Source: Actinomucor elegans
Taxonomy: Eukaryota > Mucoromycota > Mucoromycetes > Mucorales > Mucoraceae
DNA length: 64,000 bases
Direction: 5' to 3'
Assembly: GCA_026027325.1 (NCBI GenBank)
Contig: JAMSLZ010000001.1
Location: 372,001-436,000 of the forward strand
Position numbers and translations under genes: made by a program. The stretch's first letter is position 1. Each line of letters begins with the position of its first letter. The notes under the pieces are model-generated. The model had not been told where the DNA came from. It ran no database searches and saw only the letters and a program-made list of their open reading frames with translations. Shown here piece after piece: positions 13,069 through 24,250 of this stretch.

Positions 13069-14518
13069 AAAAAAAGCTTACCTTCCTTTATATACACCAC
13101 CTCACCTCATATATATACTACTCTTTTTTTATATAAAAAAGTCTTCCTCTAAAACAAACCTTTCTAGTACATTTGTATTTTAATATATATAATAAATAGA
13201 CTTTCTCTTCTAGTAGGGAAGGTGCAGCAATGATTGTTCAATCATACTCAATAGAAGCCTCTGATATATCAGGATAGTAGTATTTGCATCTCATTGAAGC
13301 CGTAGTGTGATAGATCGTTTCAGTTAATAAATCTCTTTAACACTGCATTTTGAAGAAAGAAAAAATTATGTTGAAAAATATCTGGCTGTTGAAGGACATA
13401 AATCAACTAGTATGCATAAAAAAAAAAAGCATAAAAGAGCCAAATAGAAATTGAAAAGATGTAACAACTTATTCTGAATATGATCAACTAACAAAAATCG
13501 AAACTGAGTCAAGATCAGCCAAGAGACCTAGAATAGATCATTGAATCCCTTAAAATGTAAATTAACTCTTAAGTGCAATACATTGATTGTACTGTAGAAT
13601 TATGGTAGAAGCAACTGTTCTCTCTAAGTACAAGTATTCGTCATATGTGTGATGTTGGTCCGAAATCAGTAGGGAAGATCTATAGACCATTACGTTTAGA
13701 TTCTATGAAATATGTGCATGTTACAACAGAATTTAGAATGTTATTTAATCATTGACTTTTAACTATATCAAAAATTAATCATCATATGTGACATTACACT
13801 TCAAATGGGTTAAGAAAGCTGGGATAATTTTTAAAAAAAAGGTCCTAGTGGATATCTTTTAAATCTCCCATAGCCTTTTTTTTTTAAAAAAAAAAAATAC
13901 TTACATGCTCTATATATACGCATTTGTAAAGCATGATTTACAAGTAGAAAGTGCATGTTGCAGCAGCAAGTATGCAATTGAATTTTATGTGTATTTTTTT
14001 TGGTAATAGATAATTAGTCGTTTATAGGACGGCAGAGGATGAAATATTATCAAGGGTACCTTTATGAATAAAAGGAAATGCTATACTAAAAAAGCCCCAT
14101 TAAATATATAATACTATTTGATGTAAATGTACTTGAATCAATTAGATGAGTATCAATAATGCCTTTCCACTTAAAAGCAAGTCTAAGGCAATACCAGTTT
14201 TATTTTCTGACTTCTGGGCAAGGAGGAGGAGGGTACCGGCAGTGGTGGTGGTGGTCGCTACATTTAAAACGCAGACAGCCAATGTAAACACGGAAACTGT
14301 ATTCTGTTATGACAAGACTTTACATATGATTTGTTTGATGGCAAAAAAGATACTTTAGAAGTACATTGGATAGCAAAATTATGCTCTCATCAGCACAAAA
14401 TACGGATTATTATTTTCTTTGTGTTTTACTTTTTATGAGAAAAACCGTATAAATCATCCTGAATAAAATCAAGCAAGAAGGAACCCCATTGTGTTGCACA
14501 AGAGGACTGCCTAAAAAA
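13069..14518. other. AT-rich intergenic region upstream of RNR1
   Basis: Holds the 3' UTR of the proline-rich gene at its left end, followed by AT-rich sequence with short homopolymers. An ORF at 14146-14358 is compositionally odd (run of Arg and Val codons) and has no known motif. No RNA gene was recognised. Confidence 0.55.
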
Positions 14519-14581
14519 ACGCGTTTTTCTATTGACGCGCTTTTGATTAGTAACAAGGACCGTAAAAGAAATTTTACGCGT
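14519..14581. promoter_or_regulatory. Cluster of MluI cell-cycle box (MCB)-like sites in the RNR1 promoter
   Basis: Two perfect ACGCGT palindromes lie at 14519-14524 and 14576-14581, with a near match ACGCGC at 14535-14540, all 85-147 bp upstream of the start codon at 14666. In yeasts, MBF (Mbp1/Swi6, or Cdc10-Res in fission yeast) binds this sequence to switch on ribonucleotide reductase genes at G1/S. The position and clustering fit that role; binding is inferred. Confidence 0.7.
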
Positions 14582-14665
14582 AAACCAGAATATAAAAGAA
14601 AACAATTTTGATATTCTTTCCCTTTTCTTTTCCTTTTGAAACTAAAATTTCTTGTGAGAAAGGCT

Positions 14666-17210
14666 ATGCCAATGTTTGTCTATAAAAGAGGTACCTTGTA
14701 ATAAAGTAAATAGCAAAATAAATGTAACTTACACGTGTCATTGTTTAGACGGTAGACGCGAGAAAGTCGCTTTTGATAAGGTACAGTTTAACTTGTAGAA
14801 GCAAGAGATACATAGGCTCACACGTATTCTCTCATAGATCACTGCTAGAATTAACAAGTTATGTTATGGCCTTGATATGAACTATGTCGACCCTGTTGCT
14901 ATTACGCTCAAGGTAATTTGTAGCAGAAAACACGATAATACATGTTTATTCATACGCGTCACTATATAGGTCATTTCCGGTGTATACCAAGGTGTTACTA
15001 CTGTCGAGCTGGATAACCTTGCTGCGGAAACTGCTGCTTATATGACTACCTCTCATCCCGATTACGCTCTCTTGGCTGCTCGTATTGCCATTTCTAATCT
15101 TCACAAAGAAACCAAGAAGGTCTTTTCTCAAGTTGTCGAAGATTTGTATACTTACATTAACCCCAAAACCAACAAGCATTCGCCCATGATTGCAGACAAT
15201 GTTTACAAGATCATTATGGACAATGCCGAGCGCCTTAATTCTGCCATTATCTACGATCGCGACTTCAAGTATAACTTTTTTGGTTTCAAGACTTTAGAAC
15301 GTTCATATTTACTCAAGATCAACGGCAAGGTGGCCGAAAGACCTCAACATTTAATTATGCGTGTTGCTGTTGGTATTCACGGTGAAGACATTGATGCTGC
15401 TATTGAAACTTACAACTTAATGTCCGAGCGTTACTTTACCCATGCCAGTCCTACTTTGTTTAATGCTGGTACACCTCGCCCTCAGCTCTCTTCTTGTTTC
15501 TTGTTGACCATGAAGGAAGATTCGATTGAAGGTATTTACGAAACTCTCAAGATTTGTGCTCAAATCTCCAAGACTGCTGGTGGTATTGGTTTGAACATTC
15601 ACAATATTCGTGCTACTGGTTCTTACATTGCTGGTACCAACGGCTATTCTAATGGTCTTTTGCCCATGTTGCGTGTATTCAACAATACTGCACGTTATGT
15701 TGACCAAGGTGGTAATAAGCGTCCCGGTGCCTTTGCCATGTACCTTGAGCCCTGGCACGCTGATGTCTTTACCTTCTTGGATTTGAGAAAAAACTTTGGT
15801 AAGGATGAAATCAGAGCTCGTGATCTATTCTATGCTCTCTGGGTGCCTGATCTCTTTATGGAACGTGTAAGAGACAATGGTGAATGGTCTTTGTTTTGTC
15901 CCAACGAAGCTCCTGGTCTTTGTGATGTCTGGGGTGATGAATTCGTCGAGCTTTTTGAAAAATATGAACGTGAAGGTAGAGCAAGAGAAACCATCAAGGC
16001 TCAAAAGCTCTGGTATGCTATTCTGGAAGCTCAAACAGAAACAGGTAATCCTTTCATTCTCTATAAGGATGCCTGTAACCGCAAGAGTAATCAGCAAAAC
16101 TTGGGTACAATCAAGTGTAGTAACTTGTGTACCGAGATTGTCGAATACTCGAGCCCTGATGAAGTGGCTGTCTGTAACTTGGCTTCAATCGCTTTACCTA
16201 CCTTTGTTATCAATAGAGAAAAGTATGATTTCCAAAAGCTACACGATGTGGCCAAGGTCATTACTAAGAACTTGAACAAGATCATTGATGTGAACTATTA
16301 TCCTGTCATTGAGGCCGAAAGATCCAACAAAAGACATCGTCCTATTGGTTTGGGTGTTCAAGGCTTAGCTGATGCTTTCATGTTGATGAAGTATGCTTTT
16401 GATTCACCTGAAGCTAAATTGCTCAATATCCAAATCTTTGAAACTATTTATCACGCCGCTTTGGAAGCTTCGAATGAACTTGCTCAAGAATTCGGTCCTT
16501 ATGAAACCTATCAAGGTAGTCCTGTCTCTAAGGGCGTCTTGCAATACGATATGTGGAATGTCACACCCACCTCTCTTTGGGATTGGGCTGAATTGAAGGA
16601 AAAGATTGCCAAGCATGGTGTTCGTAACTCCCTTTTGGTTGCTCCTATGCCTACTGCTTCTACCTCTCAAATCTTGGGTTTCAATGAATGTTTCGAGCCT
16701 TATACCTCTAACCTTTACACCCGTCGTGTCCTTGCTGGTGAATTCCAAATTGTAAACCCTTGGTTACTGAAGGATTTGGTTGAATTGAACTTGTGGAATG
16801 AAGACGTCAAGAATATGATCATGTCAGATGGTGGTTCAGTGCAAAACATCCCTGGTATTCCTCAAAAGCTCAAAGATATGTACAAGACAGTATGGGAATT
16901 AAGTCAGCGTACCTTGTTGGATATGGCTGCTGATCGTGGTGCTTTCATTGATCAAAGTCAGAGTTTGAACGTGTTTATTGGTGAGCCTAACTTTGGTAAA
17001 CTGACCAGTATGCACTTTTATGGCTGGCAAAAGGGGTTGAAGACAGGAATGTACTATCTTCGTACTCGTCCTGCTGTAGATGCCATCAAGTTTACTGTGG
17101 ATCAGCTTTCTTTACGTGAATACCGTAAAAAGAAGACTGAAGAAGAAAATGAGGCTGACATGGTTTGTTCAATTGATAACAAGGATGCTTGTGTCAGCTG
17201 CAGTGGATAA
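14666..17210 (+). CDS. RNR1: Ribonucleoside-diphosphate reductase large subunit (class I)
   Basis: Reduces ribonucleoside diphosphates to deoxy forms for DNA synthesis, together with the small radical-bearing subunit (not in this window). Four exons: 14666-14690, 14749-14780, 14838-14912 and 14970-17210, giving 790 residues, close to animal RRM1 (792) and shorter than yeast Rnr1. The N-terminus MFVYKRDGRREK begins the ATP-cone allosteric domain. Active-site features: the Cys of SSCFLL (near 220) and Cys of AVCNLAS (near 446) form the redox pair; Asn, Cys and Glu of SNLCTEIVE (429, 431, 433) are the catalytic triad. The C-terminal tail ends DACVSCSG, the Cys-x-x-Cys that re-reduces the site. 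The three short 5' exons are typical of intron-rich starts; the first of two close Met codons was used. Upstream MCB boxes suggest G1/S control. Confidence 0.95.
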
Positions 17211-17348
17211 ACTGTCTTTTATCTTCAAATTCCCTACTCTTTCTTTTGGCGCTGTTGTATATATCTCTTATATTTAAATCTCTTATTTAAGCAAGAAACA
17301 AATCATCTCTTTCATATAATTCCCCCCTCCCCCCTCCCACTATAGTTT

Positions 17349-17354
17349 AATAAA
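17349..17354 (+). terminator. AATAAA polyadenylation signal of RNR1
   Basis: A canonical AATAAA lies 139 bp after the RNR1 stop codon and just before a 33-base T tract at 17367-17399. It is the only canonical signal in the short gap before the convergent gene. Confidence 0.5.
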
Positions 17355-17364
17355 GCCATAAGTT

Positions 17365-17366
<2 letters not shown>

Positions 17367-17399
<33 letters not shown>
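17367..17399. repeat. Poly(dT) tract, 33 nt, between convergent genes
   Basis: A pure T run on the plus strand. Its last two T's are part of the stop codon of the minus-strand gene, so on that strand the stop TAA is followed directly by an A run. Confidence 0.9.
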
Positions 17400-17402
<3 letters not shown>

Positions 17403-18746
17403 CGCTTTTTGGTGGTTCAGATATGGTATTTCTGCGCCCTTGCTTGACAGCACTCCAATCAATGCCCGAATTTGCTCTCTGCTTAATTCTTAGACTGCTG
17501 GCGGGCGTTTTAGCTGCAGGCGCGTTCTTTTTTCTTTCAAGCTCTTCTTGTTGTATTCTAGCATGTTCAGCTCTCGCTCTCATAGCTGCATTTGGACGAG
17601 GATGTGAAATACTGAGTGACGCAGATCTTGCTGGTGTTGTACGTTTGGGCGGAGCATCGGCCAAAGGTTCCTTGGTCGTCGTCCTTCTCGCAGTTTTTTG
17701 CATAGGCTTCGGTTCCTGGGTAAGAACAGGTGCAGCACAGACAGGAGCTATAAATATATAAGTATATGTCATGTTATTTAATGGCTCTATATACCTGAAC
17801 TACGCAATGACTTGACCCTTGGTTGCGGTGGAGGAGTTGAAGATAGTGAGGTACTAAGCTTAGATAATGGTTTTGGTGCAGGAGTTGTGGATGTTTTAAG
17901 ATCAAGCATAGAATGGCGCTTTTTTGTTGCAGTAGAAGCAGAATTTGGTGCGGTACGTGATCCAGTTGTTTTCTTATCATCTTCAAGATACGATCTTAGA
18001 TTGGGTATAATCTGACTATATCATTGTTTAGTTTTTATAAGCTATTTTTTGATTTGATACATGCCTTCTTGCTCTTTCCAATCGATGATTATTCGTCTGT
18101 TTTACGGTATTATCAGCAGTGCTATTTTCCCCTATAAAACAAAACGTTTAATAACAAGATAAACGACTAAAAATATCGGTTACATGATATCCAAACTGGG
18201 CCCACACTTTGCGCTTTAGCATCATTGTTTTCAGTTGGCAGCTCTACAGTTTTTCGGACAACAGGCTCTGCTGGTTTTCGTACAAGTTCGGCTTCATGAT
18301 GTCCCCACCACTCGGGGAAAGTATTGGGCATTTTTGAGTTGTCTGTATGGATAATCTCACCTGTTCGTATATTGTAAATAGGCCTTGATTCTTCTAAACT
18401 CTTGATTTCAGCTTCAGTTTCTTCTGTTATTGATTCTATTGTAGCATAATTGGGTTCTGGTACAACTGCTTCTTCTTCCAGTGGCTTTACCTCGTCCTTT
18501 TGAAAGTTGAGTTCAAACGACTTAAAAAAAAACATGTTACTATCATACCTGGTCTTGTTGATCTTGCAATTGCTGCTCTCTCTTTTTCAAGAATTCTTCT
18601 GTCGATTGATTAATTCGTGCACGATCATCAGAATATAATACAGCAAAGCATATTAATTCTTTTAACAAGTTAAATACGTCCGTTGGTGGATATTTATCGA
18701 GAAATTCATGAACATAAGGCGGTAGAGTACTTAGAAAAGCTTCCAT
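17398..18746 (-). CDS. Uncharacterised Ser/Pro/basic protein with helical N-terminal domain
   Basis: Five exons can be joined in frame: 18746-18549, 18520-18184, 18131-18061, 18011-17795 and 17747-17398, giving about 390 residues. The first 60 residues form a compact helical unit (PPYVHEFLDKYPP, then DVFNLLKELICFAVLY) reminiscent of RII-alpha-like docking or dimerisation domains, followed by a Gln-rich helix. An acidic region and an EWWGHHE motif follow. The C-terminal half is disordered, rich in Ser/Thr/Pro, with an Arg/Glu helix near the end and the tail GIDWSAVKQGRR. I do not recognise the family. The third intron could use either a GT donor (chosen) or a GC donor two codons earlier. The stop is followed at once by a long A run on this strand. 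Confidence 0.65.
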
Positions 18747-20057
18747 TTTGTAAAGTAAAAAGAAGAAGAAAACCGAAAAAAGCCAAGTGATTTCTGTTTA
18801 CTGACTGTTGAGTTGCTTCCAAGGGGGGTACATTAGTCACACAGAACTATACAACAAGTTGCACCAATTATTACATTCCTCGTGAATGAAACGAAAAGGT
18901 GTTTCAAAGTCTATACAACTACATCACCCTCATTTTTTCTTTGTAACCTGGTGTTCCAAACAACTATCTGTCGAGAACAAGAGTGTACATGTGTTTTGAG
19001 TATGAATATTTTATTAGGAGAAATATCCCATAATAATAAGATTTATGCAGAGCAGAGTACCTTCAGAAGGCTGTGCCTGAATTTTGTATCTGAGTTAATT
19101 AAATGCTTGCAAATTGATTGGATTTCGAAGATTTGAATAGGATTTCGGAATCAATCCGGGCTGTCATGAATTTCAACACTTGTTTCTTTTGATGCCGTTC
19201 TTGAATAATCAAGGATATTAACAGGCAAAAGCTAGCTTAAAAAACCAATACAGAATCAAATTTTACATAAATTGGAACAACGATGAAAATATACTTTTTA
19301 TTAAAATTAATGTATTATAGATAGTTGCTATACTGCATTCTTTTATATCTAAAATTCGATCTTTTATTTTATAAGCATAAAGCTATGAGAAAAGTATCTA
19401 CATATACCTTGGGATACGATCTGTAAATTGGTATTAATATATATATGTATATTTAAAATAAAGGTTTCTATAATAACAAATAAACACCCACAGTTTTAAA
19501 AAATCAACCCAAAAGGGGTCTGTCTGGCAGGAAAACAGAAAGAAAGCGTAAATGATTGGATAATAAACAAGGAATAAAATAAGGTTTGATGTTTTCCAGA
19601 CATTTCTTTATTTTAAGGTAGCTTTAGTGAACAAATAAGTTATAATAGTAAATTAAGCTATCTAATGATACAGAGATCTTGCTGCTTTTTTTATATACCT
19701 GCGACCATGAGTAATCGTTGAATTACATATAATCCTACATGCTTTAATATTTTCCTAATATGTTTAGTCTCTGGTATGGAAAATGTGTGTATGCTAAATA
19801 CTTTTAGAAATACACTGCGATTGCATATAAAATACGCTTTCCAAGTCCAGTGTTCGCAGCCATTCAGTTTTGTCGGACTTGGAAAATTGGACCCCAAAAA
19901 AAAGTGCCTCACAGAATATTGGCATCCGCTAGTCACCGAGCAAATTAGTCAGTTAGGAATTACGCGTATAGTGAATTTGCCAGAAGCTTTTTTCTCGAAA
20001 TAAAACTCGTTTGCAGACAAAGAATAAACTACGTCTTCTTTTTTAATTAACTCTACA
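18747..20057. other. Intergenic region between divergent genes
   Basis: This 1.3-kb stretch should contain the promoters of the orphan gene (-) and of the PPPDE gene (+). ORFs at 18882-19136 and 19776-20003 have no recognised domain and no joinable exons. No RNA gene seen. Confidence 0.55.
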
Positions 20058-22258
20058 ATGTCAGAACCCGTAAAACTATATGTATATGATCTCTCTCAAG
20101 GCATGGCGCGCTCCATGTCAAGACAGCTTACTGGAAAACAGATTGGTAACTACAAAAAAAAGCTGCATAAAACAATACATCAACTCACCTTTTCTTCCTT
20201 AGACGGTATATGGCATACCTCTGTGGTTGTGTACGGTCAAGAGTTCTATTTTGGTCAGGGTATCATGGCTTCAGCTCCTGGCACAACTCAGCATGGGCAG
20301 CCTTTACAAATCATAGATATTGGTGAAACTTACTTGCCTCTCGAGGTGGTGGTTGAATACATTGATAGTCTTCGTTCTGTCTACACGTAAGATGCATGTA
20401 TTCTTAATGAATGCATCCATTATACTAATACCTAAAGATAGTGCCGAGAAATACCACTTGTTAGACTTTAACTGTAATACTTTTTCCAATGATATGTGTC
20501 AGTTCTTGTGTGGCAACAATATTCCCGGACATATCACAGATTTACCTGCTGAATTCCTTAATACGTAAAGTAACAACATACGCATTGAAAACATATTACT
20601 GACAGGGATGATTAGACCTTTTGGACAATCTATTCTACCAATGATTGAGAATATGTTTGGACAGTCTCGATTAAGCGCTAACGCCAGCAGCAATCTTCCT
20701 GTTCCGCCACCCTCTGCTCAAACAACTTCATTAATTCAAGGTGTAGCATCAGCTGCTACTTCAGCTGCTCCCACCACAGTCGACCCTGTTCAGATTGCTC
20801 ATACCGCATCCGCTGTAGATGGATTTATTTCGGCTTATAAAGCTGTTGTCGTCTTTTTTACCTCTGCTACATGCCCGCCTTGTCGAGTCATCAAACCAGA
20901 TTTTGAAAACCTGATACGAGACAAGAATGGCAGCCAACAACAGATCAAGATATTGGGTGTTATTATGGATACATCGATGGCACCGGATGCTGGCAAATAC
21001 GGTATTAGAGCAACGCCTACATTTCAATTGTATTTGAATGGAAACAAATACTCTGAGTTCAGAGGAGCCAATTACGCAGAATTGAAGAGCCAAGTAGACA
21101 TTTTATTGTTTGAAGCCTTTCCTCGTAAGTTTGCATCTTGGTATTGTAAAATGTATGTATAAAAGAATACTAATTTATATGATTATTAGCCCACCCCCAT
21201 AGAAAGATACTGCTTCGATCTATTGTAGATCAACCTAATGTCCCTATCCTCTATACGACACCAGGAAAACTAGACATGATTTATGGAAAATTGAATGGGT
21301 TTTTGGATACGATTGCATTGGAACCAAGTCAAAAAAAGGTACTAGATCAGTCAAAAGACTTTTTAGAAAACAACGACAAAACATTGGATGTCAGTGGCTG
21401 GAAGTCATTTGTCGGTAAGCCTTAGCTCTATATCAATTGGTAGTAATCGTTATTCATAATTGAATACCAGATTTGGTCTTAAGCAAACTGACCACTGATC
21501 AATTGTTTCCATTATTTGATATTTATCGATCTCTGCTTGTCCGTCCAACAGTAGCTGATTTCTTTGTATCTGATCGTAAGTGAATCACCTAATATCAATT
21601 ACCACGTCTCTAATCACTATGCTAGCCTCTCAAATATCAAAAATATTGGAGATAGCATACATGAATGAGCCACCCACAAAAGCAACTTGGCTCATGATTT
21701 TGAGAATTGCTTGCAATATCTTTTCTAATTCCACTCTATCCACCACGCATTTCACATCCAACCTGCCTGCTTCACATCGATCACAGTTGACTCAGTTACT
21801 CATTGCGAGTTTGCTAGCAGAAGATGCACAAGTGCGGCAAGCCGCTGCTTCTTTGGCATACAATTGCTCAACGGTTATTGCTACTGAAAGATTGAAAAAA
21901 GAACAAGGAACATTTGCTGGTATGGCAGAGCAAGAAGACGATGATTGGCAAGTCGAATTATCTAGCGCCATGCTGGATGCTTTGACGAAGGAGACCGATG
22001 AAGAGATTAGTAAGTGCTCGCTTTTTTTGTTTTGTTTATAAGAGTACTCATATCCCTTTGTTAGTTCACCGTCTTTTGGCAGCTATTGGAAAGTTTATCT
22101 TTTTAGCTCCTCAAGATACATCATCTGTCGCAAATTTATTGGCAGCTTTAGATATCAAGACCATTATTGAGGAGAAAAAGACTTCGATTTCTTCTAGCAA
22201 AGTATTGGGGATGGGTCGAGATATTTGTGAATTAGTAAAATCAAGCTCTACAGAGTAA
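20058..22258 (+). CDS. PPPDE (DeSI-type) peptidase - thioredoxin - PUL domain fusion protein
   Basis: Eight exons (20058-20145, 20203-20386, 20442-20564, 20616-21124, 21190-21414, 21471-21575, 21626-22009, 22065-22258) give 603 residues. Residues 1-135 are a PPPDE thiol-peptidase domain: the catalytic His lies in GIWHTSVVV and the Cys in [10 protein letters not shown]. After a Pro/Ala/Ser linker comes a thioredoxin-like domain with the redox motif CPPC and the cis-Pro loop ATPTF. The rest, from HPHRKILL onward, is an alpha-helical PUL domain like that of PLAA/Doa1/Lub1, which binds the C-terminal tail of Cdc48/p97. PPPDE proteins act as isopeptidases on SUMO or ubiquitin, so a link to Cdc48-dependent ubiquitin/SUMO processing is likely by family. 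All key residues are intact. Confidence 0.9.
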
Positions 22259-22271
22259 ATAAATATTTTAT

Positions 22272-22990
22272 TTAAGCAGATTTCTCTTCTATCAAATAAT
22301 TTGGATTTGCTGCTAGCTTCCTTGATAAATTATCGTACCAAGTTTGAAAGGTTTTTAAGGGTAGATAGCCATTCTCGGTCAATTGTCCAATTGGAATAGC
22401 AGTGACGGGAATATTTTGTACAGTGAACGAAGTAACATAGTTGAACAAGTTTTCCAAGACGCGTGTTGCCATTTGACCTACTTGACTGACATTCACGCCT
22501 GGCTTCACGAGTGCTCCGGAAGTCAAAGGCTGTTGTATTGTTGCAAGCTCTTGTTGAACAACTTCTATAGGCTCAATAGAGATACCCAAAGTAGCAGAAG
22601 TCGACATTTGTGGGTTATTTATCGCCGATTCCTTTGTTTTAAGTCGAAAGATCGCACTTGGCTTTTCATTTGACAGACTGTTTCAAAGAGAGTTAGTTGA
22701 TGTCGTCATGGAAATTGATTGTCAAAACATGACTTACCCTCCTAGTAACTGCCAGTCTTTGTTTGGCCAAAGTAAATGAACAGTTGCAGCAAATCCCGGT
22801 TCGAATGGAATGGTGCCGAGCAAGAACACAACAATATGATTTATGTTCTGAGCATCGCTCAGCTCAAACACGTACTTGTTCACGTCAACTTGTTGAAGGT
22901 TTGTTTGAACCTGTTATATAACGTTAGTGTACTTATAACAAGGATTTCATATTATCCTACCAAACGACCAGCAGCGATACAACCAAACAT
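22272..22990 (-). CDS. Hikeshi/OPI10 family Hsp70 nuclear import carrier
   Basis: Three exons (22990-22961, 22910-22738, 22677-22272) give 202 residues, the usual Hikeshi length (about 197). The N-terminus MFGCIAAGRLV and the block NHIVVFLLGTIPFEPGFAA are the family signature of the beta-sandwich domain that binds FG-nucleoporins. The helical C-terminal half dimerises and binds Hsp70, with a short variable linker between. Hikeshi carries Hsp70 into the nucleus during heat stress in animals; the yeast relative Opi10 was found in an inositol-regulation screen. The gene is convergent with the PPPDE gene, with only 13 bp between the stop codons. First Met chosen because MFGC is the family start. 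Confidence 0.92.
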
Positions 22991-23134
22991 TTTATAATAA
23001 AAATAAATAAAAAAAAGCGATCTGACAATGTACAGCTTAACGTAGATTTATTAAAAAAGCAAGAGAACTACTAGAACTGTATAGAATTTTCTACTAATTG
23101 CATTTCCGCTCCTAGCAGGCTCAAGAAATTTAAC

Positions 23135-24250
23135 TTATGCATCCTCGTCTTCACTGTCATCATCATTATCAGACACACCTTCTTTACTAACACCAGTTCT
23201 TCTAATAAGTGAAAAGTAAAGAGGCCCCCACCCGGTAGTTGATCCAGGTGAATCAGGCAGAATAATCCAGCCATACTTTGTCTTTTCACCAATAGGCCAT
23301 TTCATTTTGACAGGTTCGATCGGGATTTTACCTTTTTTCATCATACGTTCTACGACCTTGTCATTTTCTAAAGAACTAATGGAACAAGTGCCATACACTA
23401 CCAAACCCCCTACGCGTACTGAATGCAAAGCAGCCTTCAAAATGGATAGTTGGCGTTTTGCGTTGACTTGTGTACGTTTAGGCGACCATAAAACAAATTC
23501 CTTCTCATCGTGCAATAAATGACGTTCAGAAGAACAGGGTGCGTCCACCAACACTTTATCGTACTGTTCAGGCTCGCCGTAATAACGTGTGCCATCCTTG
23601 CCTACCACTGTGCTCACTTCGGAAAGAACATCGGGCGGTAAATAAGACTCAATGACTTGTCTTAGTCGTCTTCTACGGTCGGATGCTATTTCATTCGAAG
23701 TAAGTCGACCATACTTTCGATCTAATCGTTGCAGCACAGACAGGGTCTTTCCACCAGGTGCAGCACAAATATCCAGCACTTGATCATCCGGTTGAATATC
23801 CAAAGCTTCAGTAGCCAACACAGATCCAGCGTCCAGAATATAATAATCTGTGATATTGTTGCTGTCCTTGGTGGGCTGAGGGAATCGCGAAGAGGTTTTA
23901 GACGCATAACAAGGGATGGATACAAAATCCAACATGGTCAAGTCCTGCAAGGTATCTTTTAGTTTGGACTTTACGTCCTCCACGTTGGCGTATTTGTTCA
24001 TCATCATACAGTGGCGCACTGGTTTCTTTAAGGCTTCCAGTAAAATGGGCCAACGTTCTGCACCCCATTCTTCTTCATAGTATTTGTTGAATGCTGCCAT
24101 AACAGCATTGCGACGCTCAGTTTCTCGTTGAAGGGCTTTTTCTTTCTTTTTCGAAAGAGCAGGCTTCTTCTTGTCGTTGGCAGATTTTTTGTTACCGCGT
24201 TGGCCGCCCTTCTTGCTTTCTGTTGTTTGTGGTGTGTCGGTGTCAGACAT
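23135..24250 (-). CDS. NOL1/NOP2/Sun RNA (cytosine-5) methyltransferase, NSUN4/NSUN3-like
   Basis: Single exon, 371 residues. After a Lys-rich N-terminus (residues 10-45) comes the KYYEEEWGAERWP segment typical of the NSUN3/NSUN4 branch, where it reads YY..vyGdrWP. The SAM-binding motif I is LDICAAPGGK (near 165), motif IV is DAPCSSERH and motif VI is YGTCSISSLEN; the Cys in motif VI is the catalytic nucleophile and that in motif IV releases the product. Animal NSUN4 modifies mitochondrial 12S rRNA and NSUN3 modifies mitochondrial tRNA-Met. The basic N-terminus could be a mitochondrial or a nucleolar signal; I cannot decide. An acidic tail (DDDSEDEDA) ends the protein. Confidence 0.85.
   Translation of the reverse strand: MSDTDTPQTTESKKGGQRGNKKSANDKKKPALSKKKEKALQRETERRNAVMAAFNKYYEEEWGAERWPILLEALKKPVRHCMMMNKYANVEDVKSKLKDTLQDLTMLDFVSIPCYASKTSSRFPQPTKDSNNITDYYILDAGSVLATEALDIQPDDQVLDICAAPGGKTLSVLQRLDRKYGRLTSNEIASDRRRRLRQVIESYLPPDVLSEVSTVVGKDGTRYYGEPEQYDKVLVDAPCSSERHLLHDEKEFVLWSPKRTQVNAKRQLSILKAALHSVRVGGLVVYGTCSISSLENDKVVERMMKKGKIPIEPVKMKWPIGEKTKYGWIILPDSPGSTTGWGPLYFSLIRRTGVSKEGVSDNDDDSEDEDA

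Noticed and set aside
15417..15758. Minus-strand ORF inside RNR1
   Set aside because: It overlaps a strongly conserved exon and has no motif; a shadow of RNR1 codon use.
17369..18746. Orphan gene as a retroposed cDNA because of the A run after the stop
   Set aside because: At least four in-frame introns with proper splice signals are present and no target-site duplication is seen.
22795..22870. A GGTTCGAAT stretch resembling a tRNA T-arm
   Set aside because: It lies inside the Hikeshi coding exon and no acceptor or anticodon stem can be formed around it.
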